In this document: one piece after another, positions 60,828 through 64,000 of the stretch
How the letters are laid out: each line of letters starts with the position of its first letter
Numbering within the stretch: the stretch's first letter is position 1
DNA from: Actinophytocola xanthii
GTDB taxonomy: Bacteria > Actinomycetota > Actinomycetes > Mycobacteriales > Pseudonocardiaceae
Direction of reading: 5' to 3'
Assembly (NCBI RefSeq): GCF_001921205.1
Contig: NZ_MSIE01000029.1
Location: forward strand, 1 to 64,000
DNA: 64,000 bases
Made by a program: the position numbers and the translations under genes
Notes under the pieces: model-generated
Seen by the model: the letters and a program-made list of their open reading frames with translations, nothing else
Told to the model about the DNA's origin: nothing
Database searches by the model: none

Positions 60828-61214
60828 GAGGGCTAGTCCGCCTCCCCGCAATTCAAAGTGTTCGTTGCGACCCAGCGCGGGTGCGGGGTGGCGAGGTGGG
60901 TCGTGGCTGCGTCGCATCACGGTCCCCCGAGGTTGCTGTTGGGCAGAGGCGGGCCCCGTACAAAGACGACATGGGCTGGGCCTGTTCGGGTCGTGGCAGT
61001 TGGCGGCAGTTGCTGGGCCTGTCGGTCGATTCTGTTCCCAGTCTTGTCCCTGTTGTTCATAAGTCGCGGAGCGAACGCGCTCGACTCTCTTGCGTGACCA
61101 CCGTCCAACCCGGAAGGGTCTGAGGTGTTCGCTCGCGAACACGTCCATCTCCCTCCGCATGCGACCCCTGTGAGGGCTGGGGTCCATGCGCCCTGCACAC
61201 GAGGAGAGCGGTAA
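60828..61214. other. Intergenic region before the S8 protease
   Basis: This 387-base stretch holds no coding frame I can support. It contains a short direct repeat GCTGGGCCTGT (60975-60985 and 61012-61022) and a perfect palindrome at 61125-61142. A possible -35/-10-like pair TTCCCA and CATAAG lies near 61038-61066. It is likely the control region for the protease. Confidence 0.45.
61125..61142. promoter_or_regulatory. Perfect palindrome upstream of the S8 protease
   Basis: GTGTTCGC-TC-GCGAACAC, an 8+2+8 inverted repeat, lies 72 bases before the protease ATG. Its half-sites do not match the actinobacterial LexA box. It looks like an operator for a dimeric regulator, which is not identified. 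Confidence 0.5.
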
Positions 61215-62768
61215 ATGGGACAGTTCCGGGGCAAGTCGGTCAGACGTCTTGCCGGAGTTGGTTGCGCCACGGCAGCGGCCGTCGGTCTCGCGGTGCTCGC
61301 CGCCGCGCCGGCGTCGGCGGCGGAGGGTCCGGTGCTGGGCACCGACTCGGCCACCGCCATCGAGGACAGCTTCATCGTGGTGTTCAAGGACGGCAGCACG
61401 GCCCGGCCGGACAGCACCGCGGCGAAGTACGGCGCGAAGGTCGACATGCGGTACACGGCGGCGCTGAACGGCTTCGCCGGCACGATGAGCGAGCAGACCG
61501 CCAAGCGGATCGCCGCCGACCCCGCCGTCGAGTTCGTCCAGCAGAACCAGACGGTCTCGATCGCGGCGGACCAGCCCAACCCGCCGTCCTGGGGGCTGGA
61601 CCGGATCGATCAGCGCAACCTGCCGCTGAACAGCAACTACACGTACGAGACCGGCGCGAGCAACGTGACCGTGTACGTCATCGACACCGGTATGGACTTC
61701 GACCACCCCGACTTCGGCACCCGGGCCACCTCCGGCTTCGACGCGGTCGACGGCGGTGCGGCCGACGACTGCCACGGCCACGGCACCCACGTCGCCGGCA
61801 CCGTCGGCGGCACCGCCCACGGCGTGGCCAAGGAGGCCCGGCTGGTCGGCGTGCGGGTGCTGAACTGCTCCGGCGGGGGCACCACCGCCCAGGTCGTCGC
61901 GGGCATCGACTGGGTCACCAACAACGCGACCGAGCCGGCCGTGGCGAACATGAGCCTCGGCGGCGGCGTGGACGCCGCGATCGACGCCGCGACCTCGCGG
62001 TCGATCGCCTCCGGCGTCACCTACGCGATCGCGTCCGGCAACTCCAACGCCAACGCCTGCAACACCTCCCCGGCACGCGTGCCCGAGGCGATCACCGTCA
62101 ACTCCTCCAACATCGGCGACTCCCGGTCCTCGTTCTCCAACTGGGGCACCTGCACCGACATCTTCGCCCCCGGTGAGAGCATCACCTCGGCGTGGCTGAA
62201 CGGTGGCACCAGAACGATCAGCGGCACCTCGATGGCGTCCCCGCACGTGGCGGGCGCGGCGGCGCTCTACCTGTCGGCCAACCCGGCTGCCTCCCCGCAG
62301 GCCGTCCGGGACGCCCTAGTCGGCAACGCGACGCCAAACAAGATCCCCAACCCGGGCAACGGCTCGCCGAACCTGCTGCTGTTCACCACCGAGGGCGGCG
62401 GCGGACCCGACCCGGACACCTGCGCGGCCGTGTCCAACTCGACCCGCGTGTCCATCCCGGACGCCGGCAGCGCGGTGACCAGCCCGATCACGATCTCCGG
62501 GTGTGAGGGTGCCGCCTCCGGCACCGCGACCGTGGCGGTGAACATCACCCACACCTACCGCGGCGACATCCAGATCGACCTGATCGCGCCGGACGGCTCG
62601 TCCTACCGCCTGAAGAGCACCAGCACCTCGGACAGCGCGGACAACATCGTCGCGACCTACACGACCAACCTGGCGTCCGAGACGGCCAACGGCACCTGGC
62701 AGCTCAGCGTGCGAGACGTCTACTCCGTCGACACCGGCACCCTGAACAGCTGGACTCTGGACCTGTAG
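61215..62768 (+). CDS. Secreted S8 (subtilisin) protease with P-domain
   Basis: A 517-residue secreted protease. A signal peptide (about 1-36, cleaving near ASAAEG) and an inhibitor I9-type propeptide (about 50-115) precede the S8 domain with the catalytic triad D157 (VIDTGMDFDHPDF), H189 (GHGTHVAG) and S339 (GTSMASPHVAG). A C-terminal P/Homo B domain (about 400-517) resembles that of proprotein convertases. GAGGAGAGCGG precedes the ATG at 5 bases. It lacks the C-terminal membrane helix of a mycosin, so it is probably not the ESX protease. A strong terminator follows. Confidence 0.94.
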   Translation: MGQFRGKSVRRLAGVGCATAAAVGLAVLAAAPASAAEGPVLGTDSATAIEDSFIVVFKDGSTARPDSTAAKYGAKVDMRYTAALNGFAGTMSEQTAKRIAADPAVEFVQQNQTVSIAADQPNPPSWGLDRIDQRNLPLNSNYTYETGASNVTVYVIDTGMDFDHPDFGTRATSGFDAVDGGAADDCHGHGTHVAGTVGGTAHGVAKEARLVGVRVLNCSGGGTTAQVVAGIDWVTNNATEPAVANMSLGGGVDAAIDAATSRSIASGVTYAIASGNSNANACNTSPARVPEAITVNSSNIGDSRSSFSNWGTCTDIFAPGESITSAWLNGGTRTISGTSMASPHVAGAAALYLSANPAASPQAVRDALVGNATPNKIPNPGNGSPNLLLFTTEGGGGPDPDTCAAVSNSTRVSIPDAGSAVTSPITISGCEGAASGTATVAVNITHTYRGDIQIDLIAPDGSSYRLKSTSTSDSADNIVATYTTNLASETANGTWQLSVRDVYSVDTGTLNSWTLDL

Positions 62769-62780
62769 CGAGGAGGCCGG

Positions 62781-62823
62781 ACGTGGACGGCGGCGTGCCC
62801 CTTGGGCACGCCGCCGTCCACGT
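62781..62823. terminator. Perfect 20-base-pair hairpin terminator
   Basis: Bases 62781-62800 are the exact reverse complement of 62804-62823, with a 3-base CTT loop. It lies between the convergent S8 protease and truA stops and can end both transcripts. The truA stop codon begins at the edge of the second arm. Confidence 0.85.
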
Positions 62824-63662
62824 CAGGGTGCGGTCCGGACGTTCCGGGTGAGCGCGGCTCGGGCGGCCAGGTGCTCGTCGGCGGGGTAGTCGACCTGTAC
62901 GAGGGTGAGACCGTGCGCCGGGGCGACGGTGACCTCGCTGGAGCGGCTCCTGGCGGACAGCAGCGTGCGTGGCCACTCCGGCGGCCGGCGGCCCTCGCCG
63001 ACGGCGATGAGGGCGCCGACGAGGCTGCGGACCATCGAGTGGCAGAAGGCGTCGGCGCTCACGTGGGCGGACAGGACACCGTCGGCGTCGCGGGTCCAGG
63101 CGAGGCGTTGCAGCTCGCGGACGGTCGTCGCGCCCTCCCGGCGGCGGCAGAACGCGGCGAAGTCGTGCTCGCCCAGCAGCCCGCGCGCGGCCTCGTCGAG
63201 GGCCGCGAGGTCAAGCGCCCTGGGCCAGGTGACCGTGTCGCGGCGGCGCAGCGGGTTCGCCGCCCAGGGGGTGTCGCAGACGCGGTAGACGTAGTGGCGC
63301 CGCAGGGCGGAGAACCGCGCGTCGAAGGTCGGCGGCGCCGGCTCGACCGAGGTGACGCGAACGTCGGGCGGCAGCGCACGGGCCAGCCGGGCACGCAGGT
63401 CGCCGGGGGGTTCGATGTCGCAGTGGGCGACCTGGCCGGTGGCGTGCACGCCGGCATCGGTACGGCCGGCCACGGTCAGGCGCACGTCCTGGCGTAGGAC
63501 CATCGACATGGTGTCCTCGAGCACCCCGCAGACGGTGCGACGGTCGGGCTGGCGGGCCCAGCCGGAGAAGTCGGTGCCGTCGTAGGCGATTCCGAGGCGG
63601 AACCGGACGAGCCCGCCGCCCCCGGAGGGGACGACGGGCTCGTCGTGGGGAGCTTCGCTCAG
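62823..63662 (-). CDS. truA: tRNA pseudouridine synthase TruA
   Basis: A 279-residue TruA, which makes pseudouridine at tRNA positions 38-40. The catalytic aspartate is in [13 protein letters not shown], and [16 protein letters not shown] is the N-terminal signature. The best start is CTG at 63662. It is preceded by AGGAGG at 8 bases and overlaps the rplQ stop by 4 bases (CTGA). No ATG or GTG lies between it and the conserved core. A GTG at 63743 would overlap rplQ by 85 bases. Gene order rplQ-truA is that of actinobacteria. Confidence 0.93.
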   Translation of the reverse strand: MSEAPHDEPVVPSGGGGLVRFRLGIAYDGTDFSGWARQPDRRTVCGVLEDTMSMVLRQDVRLTVAGRTDAGVHATGQVAHCDIEPPGDLRARLARALPPDVRVTSVEPAPPTFDARFSALRRHYVYRVCDTPWAANPLRRRDTVTWPRALDLAALDEAARGLLGEHDFAAFCRRREGATTVRELQRLAWTRDADGVLSAHVSADAFCHSMVRSLVGALIAVGEGRRPPEWPRTLLSARSRSSEVTVAPAHGLTLVQVDYPADEHLAARAALTRNVRTAP

Positions 63663-64000
63663 GACTCGTCCTCCTGGGACTCCTCCTGGGACTTCGGCAG
63701 GCTGAAGCCGGCCGACTCCGCGTCCTCCTCGGTCTTGAACCACACCTCGGCGACCGTGCGGTCGTAGAACTGGCTGCCGGGCACGTGGTACAGCATCGAG
63801 TTGGCGTTGCCCTTGATCGGGAAGCCCTCCGGCTCGGAGCCGTCCTCCAGCGCGGCGTGGCTGCCGGCGCCGTAGGGGTGCTCGTCGTCGGACTCGCTCT
63901 CCTCGACCTCGACGTCGGACGCCGTCGCCGGAGTGGTGGTCTCCTCATCGACAGCGGACGACTCGGCGGGCTTGTCGGCCTTCTTCTCGTCGGCGGCGAA
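63659..64000 (-). CDS. rplQ: Ribosomal protein L17, C-terminal extension (partial)
   Basis: The window ends inside this gene; 113 residues plus the stop are visible. They form an acidic, low-complexity linker (many Glu/Asp/Ala/Thr) followed by a small conserved C-terminal domain, [20 protein letters not shown], of the 'sunset' type (YHVPGSxFYxRTxAEVWF). This tail is found on L17 of actinobacteria. The catalytic L17 core lies beyond the window. The assignment rests on the tail and on truA next door; the core is unseen. Confidence 0.75.
   Translation of the reverse strand, partial: FAADEKKADKPAESSAVDEETTTPATASDVEVEESESDDEHPYGAGSHAALEDGSEPEGFPIKGNANSMLYHVPGSQFYDRTVAEVWFKTEEDAESAGFSLPKSQEESQEDES

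Noticed and set aside
61125-61142. LexA (SOS) box before the S8 protease
   Set aside because: The half-sites are GTTC...GAAC, the reverse of the actinobacterial GAAC-n4-GTTC arrangement.
61215-62768. S8 protease as the missing mycosin (MycP) of the ESX cluster
   Set aside because: It lacks the C-terminal membrane helix and has a P-domain and a classical propeptide instead.

Overview
The window is about 64 kb of very GC-rich DNA with dense genes, many GTG starts, frequent 4-base ATGA/GTGA gene overlaps and almost no intergenic space. Gene content and order point to an actinobacterium of the Pseudonocardiales type (Amycolatopsis/Saccharopolyspora-like). The evidence is an actinobacterial adnA-adnB, moeZ, DUF3152, TetR, DUF3107, ferritin-like, rhlE block with the same order as the Mycobacterium tuberculosis Rv3198-Rv3212 region, a GlnR-type nitrate operon, a type VII secretion (ESX) cluster beside truA-rplQ, and several actinobacteria-restricted families. 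I see no tRNA, rRNA, CRISPR array, transposase or prophage. The organism call is inference from gene order and families, not a database match.

Layout. 0.1-3.2 kb: a TROVE/Ro60-like RNA-binding protein followed by a small helix-turn-helix protein, then a divergent AraC regulator and DUF2000 gene. 3.2-7.1 kb: a minus-strand cascade of five overlapping genes headed by an XRE-TPR regulator (NUDIX, low-molecular-weight phosphatase, fructosamine kinase family, SURF1). 7.2-10.2 kb: a Cys-rich small protein, an SRPBCC protein, a secreted I36 peptidase-inhibitor family protein, cobD and an unknown protein. 10.2-13.8 kb: two M16 peptidase subunits (one active, one without the zinc motif) coupled to nudC. 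13.9-18.2 kb: a DUF2207 membrane protein, a secreted zinc metallopeptidase, a small membrane protein and a potassium channel. 18.2-25.2 kb: the AdnB-AdnA recombination helicase-nucleases, with an alkyltransferase-like DNA-repair gene divergent from adnA.

25.2-36.7 kb: pirin, then a seven-gene nitrate/nitrite assimilation and siroheme operon in the order nasA-C-K-B-D-E-F (nitrate reductase, electron-transfer flavoprotein, transporter, nitrite reductase large and small subunits, NnaR-like uroporphyrinogen-III-synthase/winged-helix fusion, sirohydrochlorin chelatase). A textbook four-element GlnR box lies just before nasB. Together these genes import nitrate, reduce it to ammonium and supply siroheme. 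36.7-48.2 kb: a winged-helix pseudogene, a TIGR02569 kinase-like gene, moeZ, a DUF3152 metzincin-like protein, a hydrolase, two TetR regulators, DUF3107, a ferritin-like protein, an RhlE-type helicase, a membrane-anchored beta-propeller protein and small envelope genes. 48.2-55.3 kb: a RecB-family exonuclease, MarC, a PHP phosphoesterase, a PH-domain protein with a 54-residue partner, NUDIX, DUF2332, MaoC and a CorA transporter. 55.3-60.8 kb: ESX genes (a WXG protein, an EspC-like candidate substrate, eccB, eccE, an ESX-linked unknown). 60.8-64 kb: a secreted S8 protease with a P-domain, then truA and the C-terminal end of rplQ.

Things not obvious from a simple gene scan are two small membrane-protein genes (51237-51401, 55156-55290), a decayed regulator (36654-36899), three near-perfect long hairpin terminators, a probable CTG start for truA, TTG starts for adnB and the nitrate transporter, an ambiguous start for the RNA helicase, and a possible leader ORF before corA.
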